A DNA stretch of 64,000 bases from Oscillospiraceae bacterium (GTDB taxonomy: Bacteria; Bacillota; Clostridia; Oscillospirales; Acutalibacteraceae): assembly GCA_009785335.1 (NCBI GenBank), contig WQWM01000011.1, positions 1 through 64,000 on the forward strand. The letters are read 5' to 3'. Shown one piece after another: positions 9,696-19,286 of this stretch; within the stretch, counting starts at the first letter, position 1; each line of letters opens with the position of its first letter. Under the pieces are notes generated by a model. That model had not been told where the DNA came from, ran no database searches, and worked only from the letters and a program-made list of their open reading frames with translations. A program made the position numbers and the translations under genes.

Positions 9696-10247
9696 TTACC
9701 ATCCTGTCAAACGCATTGCAATTACCCAAACGGCAATGACCATTGGAGTCATCATTAGTAAAGTTGGCCATAGCACAACAGAAATTGCTACACGCAGTAC
9801 CCTCCATATCGCATACAGCCCTCGCTGCACGGTGCACCACGTGGTAGAATACGTTTCGGCAATCGCGCTGCGGGGAAATTCTTGAATATACGGATGATTT
9901 CGATTGTACACCACCACAGAGAAGAAGGTGAATGGACGTGAAGCAAGATTAAAATGGAGTATTGCGTGAGGTGTTGTTGTTGAGCCCATGTAATCGCCAT
10001 CACGATACCAACGAAAACCAATTGGGTCGCCATTGGGGATATGGGCCTGTAGGTTAAGATGCACGGGCACCCAGGGATTCCTTCCCCACAATGCCAATGA
10101 AGTGCGAAAGCTTGTGATATGCGGGGATAGTTCCTGCGTAATCACTGGGCGGCGAGGATCCGGTGGATATTCATCATGCGCCAGCGCGGGCACGGCAAGA
10201 CCAGCCAGCAATGCTACGCACAACAACATGATAAGCATTTTTTTCAT
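9696..10247 (-). CDS. Secreted protein with C-terminal TM, unknown function
   Basis: Signal peptide MKKMLIMLLCVALLAGLAVPALA, C-terminal hydrophobic helix. Confidence 0.6.
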   Translation of the reverse strand: MKKMLIMLLCVALLAGLAVPALAHDEYPPDPRRPVITQELSPHITSFRTSLALWGRNPWVPVHLNLQAHIPNGDPIGFRWYRDGDYMGSTTTPHAILHFNLASRPFTFFSVVVYNRNHPYIQEFPRSAIAETYSTTWCTVQRGLYAIWRVLRVAISVVLWPTLLMMTPMVIAVWVIAMRLTGW

Positions 10248-10306
10248 GGCAACCTCCTCAAAATAGAGACCGTAAGGGTGAGTGTTACGCTGAGCTTTTG
10301 TTCATG

Positions 10307-10618
10307 TTAACCAGCCAAATTAATAAAAAATCTAACCAATCCGGTCAGTGCTAGTATAGGCAGGGCGATGATGGCAATCAAAACGGCAACGTACAAAATC
10401 ATAAAGGGTATCAACGCCCAAATCAGCGGTCCCGCAGGACCAAGCAGGTTTTCGGGCAGCATAAACAGCCAATCTAGCGCATGCAGCACCCAGCTGAACA
10501 CGCTTGAAGTGCCTGCAAGCATTTCTTCAACTACGGATTGCCCTGACAATGCTGCCACTGGCATAGCTAGCCCAAACATCAACACCGCGCACAGCAACAC
10601 AGCAAGCAATTTTTTCAT
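10307..10618 (-). CDS. Small membrane protein, GPAGP family with signal peptide
   Basis: 103 aa; FMLPENLLGPAGPLIWALIPFMILYVAV. Confidence 0.6.
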   Translation of the reverse strand: MKKLLAVLLCAVLMFGLAMPVAALSGQSVVEEMLAGTSSVFSWVLHALDWLFMLPENLLGPAGPLIWALIPFMILYVAVLIAIIALPILALTGLVRFFINLAG

Positions 10619-10788
10619 GTTAATAATCTCCGTATCCCGCGAAATAGTTCATAAAAAGCAATCAGGATTACCACAAGGAACATCAGCAAAAAGGGTGCTA
10701 GTATCGCAATTAGCGGCCCTGCAGGGCCAAGCAAATTTTCAGACCATTGGATGAACGACCCCAGTATATTTCCGAGCCAACCACTCAT
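10615..10788 (-). CDS. GPAGP-family membrane microprotein (57 aa; absent from supplied ORF track)
   Basis: RBS GGAGG-7nt-ATG; MSGWLGNILGSFIQWSENLLGPAGPLIAILAPFLLMFLVVILIAFYELFRGIRRLLT; ATGA overlap with next gene. Confidence 0.65.
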   Translation of the reverse strand: MSGWLGNILGSFIQWSENLLGPAGPLIAILAPFLLMFLVVILIAFYELFRGIRRLLT

Positions 10789-10842
10789 ATGGCAACCTCC
10801 TCAAAATAGAGCCACAGGGGCGGATTTGTATCCACCCAGATT

Positions 10843-11682
10843 TTATTTCATTGTATTATCCGCAAGCTTCTTTTCGCCAGACTTTACCCTGCGTTCAAGC
10901 TTTTTGATGTCCTCTGCGGGCGGCAGTTCTTCGGGTCTAATGTTACGATTGCCAAGCATTTCGCGCACGCTTGCATTGTTTTGCACGTGTTCTTGGGTAA
11001 TGGCTGGTTCGCCGTGCACGTTGTTTGCTTCAACGTTGTGGTTAGTCATTTCGGCGGCCAAGTTTTTGGCGGCGATGGTAACGGTGGGAAGGAAATCTGC
11101 AAGTGGTCTGCCGTTGCCAACGCCGAGCCTGTCTTTCATCTCTTGTGTGGTATGGCCGCCAAACAATGCGCTGTCGCCTTTCGAACGGATACGTGCAAAG
11201 CCTTTGTCGTCCACGCCGCGTTCATAGATATTCTCAGAAAGCCTTTTTTCGGCTTCGCGCAGTTTTTCGCGGGCTTCCATGCGCGTAATGAGATTGAGCC
11301 TATCTTCAATTAATTCTTGCTTTCGTGTTTGCAGGGCGAAGTAGGTTTGCGCAAAGGCGATTTCCTCTTTGCGCGGGTCACCGTTTTGCGCAATGAGATA
11401 ACAAGCATAGCGCGTCAGCATCACATCATCAATTTCACGTTCTGCGCTGGAGCCGATCTCGACCATTTTGCCGATGCTGGCAAAATGGTCACTGACGGCA
11501 TGACCGCTTTTTTTACAAGCCTCTTTTGCACGTTCAACCGATTCATGAAAACGACGCCATTGCGTATAACCAAGCACAACCTGCAATTCTCTTGCAAGCC
11601 AAAACTCAACACGGCCATCTTCTGAAAAATGCGCAATGCTGTCAAATGTGGATTTTAGTGCGGTGATTTTAGTCCTATCCAT
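10843..11682 (-). CDS. dinD: DNA damage-inducible protein D-like
   Basis: FWLARELQVVLGYTQWRRFHESVERAKEAC, LTRYACYLIAQNGDPRKEEIAFAQTYFALQTRKQE, DKGFARIRSKGDSALFGG. Confidence 0.9.
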   Translation of the reverse strand: MDRTKITALKSTFDSIAHFSEDGRVEFWLARELQVVLGYTQWRRFHESVERAKEACKKSGHAVSDHFASIGKMVEIGSSAEREIDDVMLTRYACYLIAQNGDPRKEEIAFAQTYFALQTRKQELIEDRLNLITRMEAREKLREAEKRLSENIYERGVDDKGFARIRSKGDSALFGGHTTQEMKDRLGVGNGRPLADFLPTVTIAAKNLAAEMTNHNVEANNVHGEPAITQEHVQNNASVREMLGNRNIRPEELPPAEDIKKLERRVKSGEKKLADNTMK

Positions 11683-11685
11683 TAT

Positions 11686-12894
11686 CTACCCCTCCGGGAA
11701 AAACGCCTTGTGCACCGCTGCCACTGCAGCATCCGCTTTGTCTTGCTCAATCAGCACGCTAATTTTGATTTCGCTGGTGGCAATCATTTGAATGTTGATG
11801 CCCGCTTCATACAGCGCCTCAAACATCTTCGATGCTGTGCCGGGGTGGCTTTCCATGCCAGCACCCACCGCGCTCACTTTTGCCACGCTGGTGTCTTTGA
11901 TGATCTTCGCGTTGGCTGTCAGGTCAAGCGCATGCAGAATAGCCACGGCTTCGTCGGCGTGGGCACGCGCCACGGTAAAGGTGATGTCCTTGAGGTCGTC
12001 GCGGCCCACAGATTGCAGAATGATATCCACGTTGATGTTGCGGGCAGCCAGTTTGCTGAAAATTTTAAAGGCCATGCCGGGCACATTCGGCACACCAACG
12101 ATAGACAGACGAGCGCAGTCAGCATCTTTCGTTACACCGCGCACAAGCATTTTTTCCATAGCAATTTTCTCCTTTACAATCGTACCAGGTTTGTTTGAAT
12201 AGCTGCTGAGCACTTCCATTTCCACGTTGTATTTCTTGGCCATTTCCACCGAGCGATTGTTCAGCACTTGTGCGCCCAGCGTGGCAAGCTCCAGCATTTC
12301 GTCATAGGTAATTTCGTCCAGCTTCACTGCGCCGGGCACTTTGCGCGGGTCACAGGTATAAACGCCGTCCACGTCCGTGTAGATTTTGCAGCGGTCGGCA
12401 TGCAGGGCAGCGGCCAAGGCAACAGCCGTGGTGTCACTGCCGCCACGCCCGAAGGTTGTCACGTCGTCATACTTGCACAGCCCTTGAAAACCCGCCACAA
12501 TGATGATGTTCTTGCGGTCCAGCTCGCGGCGCAAGCGTTCGGTTTGAATGCCTTTGATGCGTGCAGCGCCATAGGCCGAGCTGGTTTGAAAGCCCGCCTG
12601 CCAGCCCAGCAGCGAAACTGCCGGATAGCCCAGCTCTTGGCAAGCCATGGCCAACAGCGATGCCGAAATTGTTTCGCCCGCGGACTGCAATACGTCCATT
12701 TCGCGTTTTTGCGGCTTGTTGGTAATTTCTGTGGCTTTTGCGATTAAATCGTCTGTCGTGTCGCCCTGTGCAGACACAACCACGATAACATCGTTGCCTT
12801 GTTTGTAGGTGTCGGTAATAATACGCGCAACATTCATCACGCGTTCATGGTCTTTGACGGACGAGCCGCCGAATTTCTTCACAATCAGGGACAT
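11686..12894 (-). CDS. lysC: Aspartate kinase
   Basis: MSLIVKKFGGSSVKDHERVMNVA; ACT-domain C-terminus. Confidence 0.95.
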   Translation of the reverse strand: MSLIVKKFGGSSVKDHERVMNVARIITDTYKQGNDVIVVVSAQGDTTDDLIAKATEITNKPQKREMDVLQSAGETISASLLAMACQELGYPAVSLLGWQAGFQTSSAYGAARIKGIQTERLRRELDRKNIIIVAGFQGLCKYDDVTTFGRGGSDTTAVALAAALHADRCKIYTDVDGVYTCDPRKVPGAVKLDEITYDEMLELATLGAQVLNNRSVEMAKKYNVEMEVLSSYSNKPGTIVKEKIAMEKMLVRGVTKDADCARLSIVGVPNVPGMAFKIFSKLAARNINVDIILQSVGRDDLKDITFTVARAHADEAVAILHALDLTANAKIIKDTSVAKVSAVGAGMESHPGTASKMFEALYEAGINIQMIATSEIKISVLIEQDKADAAVAAVHKAFFPEG

Positions 12895-12987
12895 AGGATT
12901 CTCCTTTGGGTTTTGGTAGGGACTCTCGTTCAGGCTTTTCGTCACCCTGCATAGAACACAGCGAAGCGACTTGCGCTTCGCAAGGGG

Positions 12988-13368
12988 TTACCAGAAAATG
13001 CCCGGCGGCAATCCGCCGAAAATATCAGGCGAGGGCGCAGTGAATAGCGCATTGGCTTCTGCAGCGAATGCCACAACACCAAGCACAAGGGCAATGGCCA
13101 ACACCAAAATCAGCAGTCGCAGCAGCAGATTAAACACAGCAATCACAATGCCTGCAGTGGCCAGGTTTTGTCCGTCTTCGTTGAGTTCCTGGCATTTTTT
13201 GTGCGCCATAAAACTCAAAATCAGCCCGGGGATAGGGGACAAAAACGCACACGCAAAGCCCGCAATGGCCATGTTGTTCATGGCTTTTGGCTCTGGAGCT
13301 TGTTCATATTCAAATGCAGGCAGTTCGGTTTGTTCCGTGTTTGGGTTGTCATAAATGGGCTCGTTCAT
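12988..13368 (-). CDS. DUF4190-like membrane protein
   Basis: NNMAIAGFACAFLSPIPGLILSFMAHKKCQELNEDGQNLATAGIVIAV. Confidence 0.7.
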   Translation of the reverse strand: MNEPIYDNPNTEQTELPAFEYEQAPEPKAMNNMAIAGFACAFLSPIPGLILSFMAHKKCQELNEDGQNLATAGIVIAVFNLLLRLLILVLAIALVLGVVAFAAEANALFTAPSPDIFGGLPPGIFW

Positions 13369-13455
13369 GAGTGTTCTCCTTTTTAACACATTATAGTCAA
13401 TTAATTAAGAGATACCACCTTCACCCCTCGCGGCTCGGGGAGTTCTCGCTTGGGT

Positions 13456-13620
13456 CGTGCCTTCAAATAGTCAACATAACGATAACCAGCATGTAGGGGC
13501 GGCTTGCAAGCCGCCCGCGATAACCACTTAACCCAACATTTTTGCCCGGGCGGCTTGCAAGCCGCCCCTACATGCTGACGATAATTTGCTTTTGGGTTCA
13601 ACTTGTTCATTGAAGACACG
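13456..13620. repeat. MITE-like element with terminal inverted repeats around a REP pair
   Basis: CGTGCCTTCAA...TTGAAGACACG ends; internal agcatgtaggggcggcttgcaagccgcccg inverted pair at 13488..13576. Confidence 0.7.
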
Positions 13621-13659
13621 CTCTCGGGCAGACTGAGGAATTCTTTTCAAGGCGATACT

Positions 13660-14112
13660 TTATCTCAAATAAGTTATACCGCCAAACCATTCATAATGAA
13701 AGTAGGGATTGTCTATCATTTCATACGCTATATCCATCGCCCAGCCAATAAACGCGAAAATCATCACCCAGGTCAAAATCATGCGAATGATGGAAATGAT
13801 GATGCCCACAATGGCTAACCCACGGCCGCCTTCGTTGCGGCTTTTGGTTTGGCTCAGCCCAACGCAGCTTAAAATCAAGCCCAACGTTGGGAAGATGAAC
13901 GCCAGCACAAAGCCTGCAATCACCATGTTGTTTAGCTTTGGCGGGGCTATGTATTGCGGCGCATAGTTTTGCTGCGCATGGGGTTGCTGGTAATTATACA
14001 CCGGGGCAAACTCAGGCTGAGCGGGCGCAGCGGGTGCAGGAGCTTGTGCGCCACAGCCGGCGCAGAATTTGTTGTTGGTTTCAATGGGGCTTGCGCAGTG
14101 TTGGCAGTTCAT
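13660..14112 (-). CDS. Zinc-ribbon plus DUF4190-like membrane protein
   Basis: MNCQHCASPIETNNKFCAGCGA; NNMVIAGFVLAFIFPTLGLILSCVGL. Confidence 0.75.
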   Translation of the reverse strand: MNCQHCASPIETNNKFCAGCGAQAPAPAAPAQPEFAPVYNYQQPHAQQNYAPQYIAPPKLNNMVIAGFVLAFIFPTLGLILSCVGLSQTKSRNEGGRGLAIVGIIISIIRMILTWVMIFAFIGWAMDIAYEMIDNPYFHYEWFGGITYLR

Positions 14113-14176
14113 GGTTGTTCTCCTTTAAGTGTAATTGCAGGGTTGGCAATTTTGCACCGAGAATCATATCTTCAAC

Positions 14177-14210
14177 CCCGGGCGGCAAAATTGCCGCCCC
14201 TACAGGTTGC
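14177..14210. repeat. Solo GTAG-REP
   Basis: cccgggcggcaaaattgccgcccctacaggttgc. Confidence 0.7.
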
Positions 14211-14217
14211 AAATAAT

Positions 14218-15417
14218 CTAACACGCCTCAAACTCCGCCACGCGCAACACGGTCTTCACGTCAAACGCAGCGAGTTTTTCCATAATTTCGCCATGTTTCC
14301 CACGCGCAGTCACAAACACAATCTCGCCATTGCCTTGCGCAACCACTTGCGCGCCGGGCAGTGCTGCGTCGCCTGCTGCACGCACATAAAGCCGCACGCA
14401 TTCATCTTGTACCGAGGCAATAATATCGGGATCATTGGGCAGCCAGTCGAACACGCGGCGGCGTTCGGTGTGCTTGGCGCAGTCGATGATATCTGCCACC
14501 ACGGCACTCGCGGTGGGCAAGCTGCCCGCGCCGCGGCCATGGAACATCACGTCGCCCACAGCATCACCGCGAATGAGCACGGCGTTGTATACATCTTTCA
14601 CGTGAGAAATCATGTGGCTATGCGGCACCAGCATGGGTGCAACCACCAGACTGATGCGGCCATCGTCAAGCTGTTGTGCGCGGCCAAGCAGTTTAATGTT
14701 ATGTTTGAACATGGCGGCATATTCCACATCTTCCGCCGTGATGCTTGTAATACCTTCGGTGTGCACTTGCTCGGGGTAAACATGCTTGCCATAGGCAAGG
14801 GTGGCCAAAATGCACAGCTTGCGGCAGGCGTCATGACCTTCCACATCGGCTGTGGGGTCAGCTTCGGCATAGCCGAGCTCCTGCGCTTGCGCCAATGCAT
14901 CGGCAAATGCCATGCCGTCTTCAATCATGCGGGTGAGGATGAAATTCGTGGTGCCGTTGAGAATACCTGCCACTTCGCAAATGTGGTTTGCGGCAAGGCA
15001 TTGCGACAGCGGACGAATCACGGGGATGCCGCCGGCCACACTTGCCTCAAACAGGAAGTTGGCGTTGTGCGCCTTGGCCGCTTGCATCAGTTCATAGCCT
15101 TTGGCGGCCACCAGCTCTTTGTTGGAGGTTACCACGCTTTTGCCTGCTTGCAGGCAAGCAAGCACGCAGTCATAGGCAAATGTAGCACCGCCCATGCACT
15201 CAGCCACGATTCCCACGGTGGGGTCGTTGAGAATCACACCAAAATCGCTGGTGATGATGGCTTCGTGTTCGTCGCCGGAAAAGCTGCGTTTGTCCAGGAT
15301 ATGCGTGAGCTGCATGGCTGGTTGCGTGCTGCGTTCGGCATAGCTTGCGCCGTTTTGCGTCAGCAGTTGCGCCACGCCAGAACCTACCACGCCATAGCCG
15401 AGAATTGCAATGTTCAT
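14218..15417 (-). CDS. hom: Homoserine dehydrogenase
   Basis: MNIAILGYGVVGSGVAQLL; GILNGTTNFILTRM; YAEADPTADVEGHDACRKL. Confidence 0.95.
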   Translation of the reverse strand: MNIAILGYGVVGSGVAQLLTQNGASYAERSTQPAMQLTHILDKRSFSGDEHEAIITSDFGVILNDPTVGIVAECMGGATFAYDCVLACLQAGKSVVTSNKELVAAKGYELMQAAKAHNANFLFEASVAGGIPVIRPLSQCLAANHICEVAGILNGTTNFILTRMIEDGMAFADALAQAQELGYAEADPTADVEGHDACRKLCILATLAYGKHVYPEQVHTEGITSITAEDVEYAAMFKHNIKLLGRAQQLDDGRISLVVAPMLVPHSHMISHVKDVYNAVLIRGDAVGDVMFHGRGAGSLPTASAVVADIIDCAKHTERRRVFDWLPNDPDIIASVQDECVRLYVRAAGDAALPGAQVVAQGNGEIVFVTARGKHGEIMEKLAAFDVKTVLRVAEFEAC

Positions 15418-15520
15418 CTTGTTCACCCTTGTTTTCATCAATATTAACTTTCATTATAGCACAAAATGCGCGCGAGGTCAAGGGGTTTGCGTGCGAAAAT
15501 GTTGGGTTAAGGTATTTTCT

Positions 15521-15546
15521 CGGGCGGATTGACATCCGCCTCTACA
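15521..15546. repeat. Solo GTAG-REP overlapping malic enzyme stop codon
   Basis: cgggcggattgacatccgcctctaca; minus strand ATG-TAG-AGGCGG. Confidence 0.65.
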
Positions 15547-16726
15547 TTTCCCCAAACCACTCTGCTTTACGTGCCACACCGCTTTTCACCGCGGCTTGCG
15601 CCACTGCGTTAGCAACGGCTGCCGCCACAGTTTTATCAAGAGCACTGGGGATGATATACTCCGCGCATAATTGGTCATCGCGCACATGTTGTGCAATGGC
15701 GTGGGCTGCTGCAAGCTTCATTTCTTCGTTGATGTCACTGGCCAGAACATCTAATGCGCCGCGAAACACCCCGGGGAAAGCAAGCACGTTATTGATCTGA
15801 TTGGGGAAATCGCTGCGCCCGGTGCCCACCACGGCAGCACCCGCTGCTTTGGCGAGGTCAGGCATAATCTCCGGCACAGGGTTAGACAGCGCAAAGATAA
15901 TCGGGTCACGGTTCATGCTCTCTACCATGGCTTGACTCACGCAATTCGGCGCAGAAAGTCCGATGAACACATCTGCGCCGCGCATGGCATCGGCCAACTT
16001 GCCGCAGATTTTTTGTGGGTTAGTGATGGCTGCCAGCAAGCCCTTTTCGCCGCCGCTGTTCTCGTGGATGACGCCCTCGCGGTCGCAAAGGATGATATTC
16101 GCCATGCCGCAGTGCAGCAATAATCTTGCTGTGGCAATGCCCGCCGAACCCGCGCCGTTGATGACTACCGTGATGTCTTCGGGCTGCTTGCCGGTGAGCC
16201 GCAGCGCATTGAACATTGCTGCCAGCACCACGATGGCGGTGCCGTGCTGGTCGTCGTGAAAAATGGGGATGTCACAGCAGGCTTTCAGTCGCCGTTCAAT
16301 CTCAAAGCAGCGCGGCGCGGAGATATCTTCGAGATTAATGCCGCCGAAGCTGCCCGCCAGCAGGCGCACGGTGTTCACAAACTCATCCACATCTTTCGAG
16401 CGCACACAAAGCGGCACGGCATCCACGCCGCCGAATGCCTTAAATAGCACTGCCTTGCCTTCCATCACGGGCATGGCGGCTTCGGGCCCAATGTCGCCCA
16501 GCCCCAGCACAGCGGTGCCGTCGGTGATCACTGCAACGGTGTTGGCGCGGCGGGTGAGGGCATAGCTTTGGGTGATGTCTTTCTCTATTTCTAGGCAAGG
16601 CTGCGCCACGCCGGGGGTATAGGCGAGAGATAAGTCCTCGCGGGTTTCCACTGGCACGCAGCTGACCATCTCGATTTTCCCCTGCCATTGCGCGTGGCGT
16701 TTTAATGATTCTGCGGCGTAATCCAT
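15542..16726 (-). CDS. NAD(P)-dependent malic enzyme
   Basis: LAYTPGVAQPCLEI; VVINGAGSAGIATARLLL. Confidence 0.93.
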   Translation of the reverse strand: MDYAAESLKRHAQWQGKIEMVSCVPVETREDLSLAYTPGVAQPCLEIEKDITQSYALTRRANTVAVITDGTAVLGLGDIGPEAAMPVMEGKAVLFKAFGGVDAVPLCVRSKDVDEFVNTVRLLAGSFGGINLEDISAPRCFEIERRLKACCDIPIFHDDQHGTAIVVLAAMFNALRLTGKQPEDITVVINGAGSAGIATARLLLHCGMANIILCDREGVIHENSGGEKGLLAAITNPQKICGKLADAMRGADVFIGLSAPNCVSQAMVESMNRDPIIFALSNPVPEIMPDLAKAAGAAVVGTGRSDFPNQINNVLAFPGVFRGALDVLASDINEEMKLAAAHAIAQHVRDDQLCAEYIIPSALDKTVAAAVANAVAQAAVKSGVARKAEWFGEM

Positions 16727-16748
16727 AATATAGCTCCTCGTGTTATAA

Positions 16749-17267
16749 TCAATGATACAATTGCCTGCCCATGCAATCCACCGCGACCACTAGCGGCATA
16801 TTGCATATAGTTAGCCGGACAATTGCTTCTGTACCTAAGTCTGCAAAAGCGACTGGCTCAGCGTGCGACACACATTGTGACAGCAACGCACCCGCGCCAC
16901 CAACCGCCGCCAGATAAACCGCCCCATGCTCGCGAATCGCATCAATCACCGCCGAGTTGCGTGCGCCCTTGCCAATCATCACCCGCAGGCCTGCTTGCAG
17001 CAGCGCAGGCGTGTAGCTATCCATGCGTGTGCTGGTGGTTGGCCCAATTGAGCCAATCGCCCTGCCGGGCGGCGCGGGACATGGCCCTGCGTAATAAATC
17101 GCCTGCCCACGCAGGTCAAATGGCAGCGGTTCACCGGCAGCCAGTAAGTCTGTCAGGCGTTGGTGTGCCGCATCGCGGGCGGTATAGATTATGCCGCTCA
17201 ACAACACGCTATCGCCCACGCGCAGGCGCTGAATGTCTTGCGCAGCAATCGGGCTTGTGATGTGCAT
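16749..17267 (-). CDS. Fumarate hydratase class I, beta subunit/domain
   Basis: GPCPAPPGRAIGSIGPTTSTRMDSYTPALLQAGLRVMIGKG. Confidence 0.9.
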   Translation of the reverse strand: MHITSPIAAQDIQRLRVGDSVLLSGIIYTARDAAHQRLTDLLAAGEPLPFDLRGQAIYYAGPCPAPPGRAIGSIGPTTSTRMDSYTPALLQAGLRVMIGKGARNSAVIDAIREHGAVYLAAVGGAGALLSQCVSHAEPVAFADLGTEAIVRLTICNMPLVVAVDCMGRQLYH

Positions 17268-17494
17268 GGGCTCCTCCCTTTCTGTTCTTTTTTTGCAAAA
17301 AAAGAACCAAAAAAACCTATGCCGCTCCGCGGGGGATTTTTATGAACTGCGTAGGTGTTGCCAAAGGCTCCACCGCTTGCGGGGGAGCTGGCACGCGTAG
17401 CGTGACTGAGGGGGCGCCACACGTATCAGCGAGAAGGCTCGCGGAGCGATTGCGGACTTGCGTCTAGTACATCCGCTTGCATCAACAAGAGGCA

Positions 17495-18346
17495 CTACAA
17501 CACCGCCGAACAGTGCCGCGTGGCGTGGCAGCCAATGTTCACCGCCACAGGCAACCCCGCAATGTGTGTGGGATATATCTCAATGTGCACCGCCAGTGCA
17601 GTGGTGTTGCCGCCAAAGCCCGCAGGGCCAATGCCTAGCGCGTTGATTTGCGCCAGCAATGCTTGTTCAACCTGTGCCCAAGCGGAGACGTCGTGTGTGC
17701 TGCCGACTTCACGCAGCAAGGCCTGTTTGGCCAGCAGCGCGCATTTTTCCATCGTGCCGCCCACACCCACGCCGATGATCATCGGCGGGCAAGCGTTTGG
17801 TCCAGCGGCCTTAGCGGTTTCCAGCACAAACTGCTTCACGCCATCCAGTCCATCAGAAGGATTAAGCATGCGCAGAGCGCTCATGTTTTCGCTGCCAAAG
17901 CCCTTCGGTGCAACAGTGATGTGCAACTCGCTGCCCGGCACAAGCTCAACGTGAATGACGGCAGGTGTGTTGTCGCCGGTGTTGATGCGGTCGATCGGGT
18001 CGCGCACCACACTGTTGCGGCAATAGCCTGCGCGATAGCCTCGCCGCACGCCTTCGTGTATCGCCGCGGTCATGCTGCCCTGCACATGCACCTGCTCGCC
18101 CAGGCGAACAAACACCACCGCCATGCCAGTGTCTTGGCAGATGGGCAGGGCTTCGCGCTGTGCGATGTCGGCATTTTTCAGCAGAACATCAAGGCTGTTC
18201 ACCGCAAGGGGCAGGGTTTCACACGCGTGCGCTTGTGTGAGTGCTGCGCGGATGTCCTCGCCCAAGCAGGTGTTGGCCTGCACGCACAGCTGCGCCACAA
18301 CATCGGTGATTTGCGCGGCTTCAATGAGTCGTATTGTTTCAAGCAT
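17495..18346 (-). CDS. Fumarate hydratase class I, alpha subunit/domain
   Basis: ICQDTGMAVVFVRLG; ACPPMIIGVGVGGTMEKCALLAKQALLR; GIGPAGFGGNTTAL. Confidence 0.92.
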   Translation of the reverse strand: MLETIRLIEAAQITDVVAQLCVQANTCLGEDIRAALTQAHACETLPLAVNSLDVLLKNADIAQREALPICQDTGMAVVFVRLGEQVHVQGSMTAAIHEGVRRGYRAGYCRNSVVRDPIDRINTGDNTPAVIHVELVPGSELHITVAPKGFGSENMSALRMLNPSDGLDGVKQFVLETAKAAGPNACPPMIIGVGVGGTMEKCALLAKQALLREVGSTHDVSAWAQVEQALLAQINALGIGPAGFGGNTTALAVHIEIYPTHIAGLPVAVNIGCHATRHCSAVL

Positions 18347-18384
18347 GGTTTTGTTCCCTCGCACATTCCTGCGAAATTAAGCAA

Positions 18385-18421
18385 AAAGATGCTCATCACA
18401 TTGCAGTGACGAGCATCTTTC
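18385..18421 (-). terminator. Intrinsic terminator
   Basis: Minus strand AAAGATGCTCGTCACTGCAATGTGATGAGCATCTTTTT. Confidence 0.8.
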
Positions 18422-18465
18422 AATAGCATATCAAATTATTGTGCAAAAGTCAAACAAAATTTTTG

Positions 18466-19137
18466 TTAGCCCCAAAAATACCAGACTGCGACGCCAACGC
18501 CAATCACGGCCACCACAGCGGCAATGCCGCCGAGCACGAACCACATGTGGTCAGCAAACCAGGTGACACCGAATTGGAAGGGCATGGTTACGTTGGTGGC
18601 GGCAACCGAGCGGCGCGCAGAGCGCACTATATTGCCCATTGCGCGTGACAGACGATTGATGTCGCTGCGACTGAGGGCAGCAACGGTCGTCCCACCGTAA
18701 AAGAATTGATCAAACAGTCCATCCATCGCGGCGTCCATTTCGTTTATCAGCGCCGTTGCCGCAGCTACGGAAATTTGACGTGCAGCAACCCCCGCAAAAA
18801 TCGCTGCTTCTAGAGATTGAAGATCCACAAGGTGTTGCGCAAAGCGCACATAAGGCAGGCCAACATAGCGGAATACAATGTCCGAGCGTTGGCTCGGGGT
18901 GGCAGTTGCCAACTGTGCACGAAAGCTTTCATGCGAGCGCCCGCGGCGCAATGCGTTGGCAGGTGCGTTGGTTAGAATTGAAACTACCGAGTTCCTCGCA
19001 GCAGATTCGGGAATGATGCGTCCTTGCGCTTCGCTTCGGTCAAAGCTGGGCAAACCGAAGTCCACTGCGCTTGCGTTGATGCCCAACACGCCAAACAGCA
19101 TCACGGTCGCCAGAAACAAGGCTAACAGTTTTTTCAT
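18466..19137 (-). CDS. Secreted/membrane-anchored protein (signal peptide plus C-terminal TM)
   Basis: MKKLLALFLATVMLFGVLGINASA; C-terminal WFVLGGIAAVVAVIGVGVAVWYFWG; promoter TTGACT-17-TATACT upstream. Confidence 0.65.
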   Translation of the reverse strand: MKKLLALFLATVMLFGVLGINASAVDFGLPSFDRSEAQGRIIPESAARNSVVSILTNAPANALRRGRSHESFRAQLATATPSQRSDIVFRYVGLPYVRFAQHLVDLQSLEAAIFAGVAARQISVAAATALINEMDAAMDGLFDQFFYGGTTVAALSRSDINRLSRAMGNIVRSARRSVAATNVTMPFQFGVTWFADHMWFVLGGIAAVVAVIGVGVAVWYFWG

Positions 19138-19286
19138 GAGTATGTACCTCCAAACAAAATTTATTGTGCATATCTGCACAAGCACCAGTATAGCACATAA
19201 GTTACGTCAAGTCAAGCGGAAAATTCAAAAAGACGCCCATCACGCACAGTGATGAACGCCTTTGCGCTGATTGAAGTGATTTTTAC

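Noticed and set aside
13954-15447. 497-aa plus-strand ORF antisense to hom
   Set aside because: Shadow ORF: the minus strand encodes a clear homoserine dehydrogenase; the antisense translation has His/Cys-rich low-plausibility composition and no recognisable domain.
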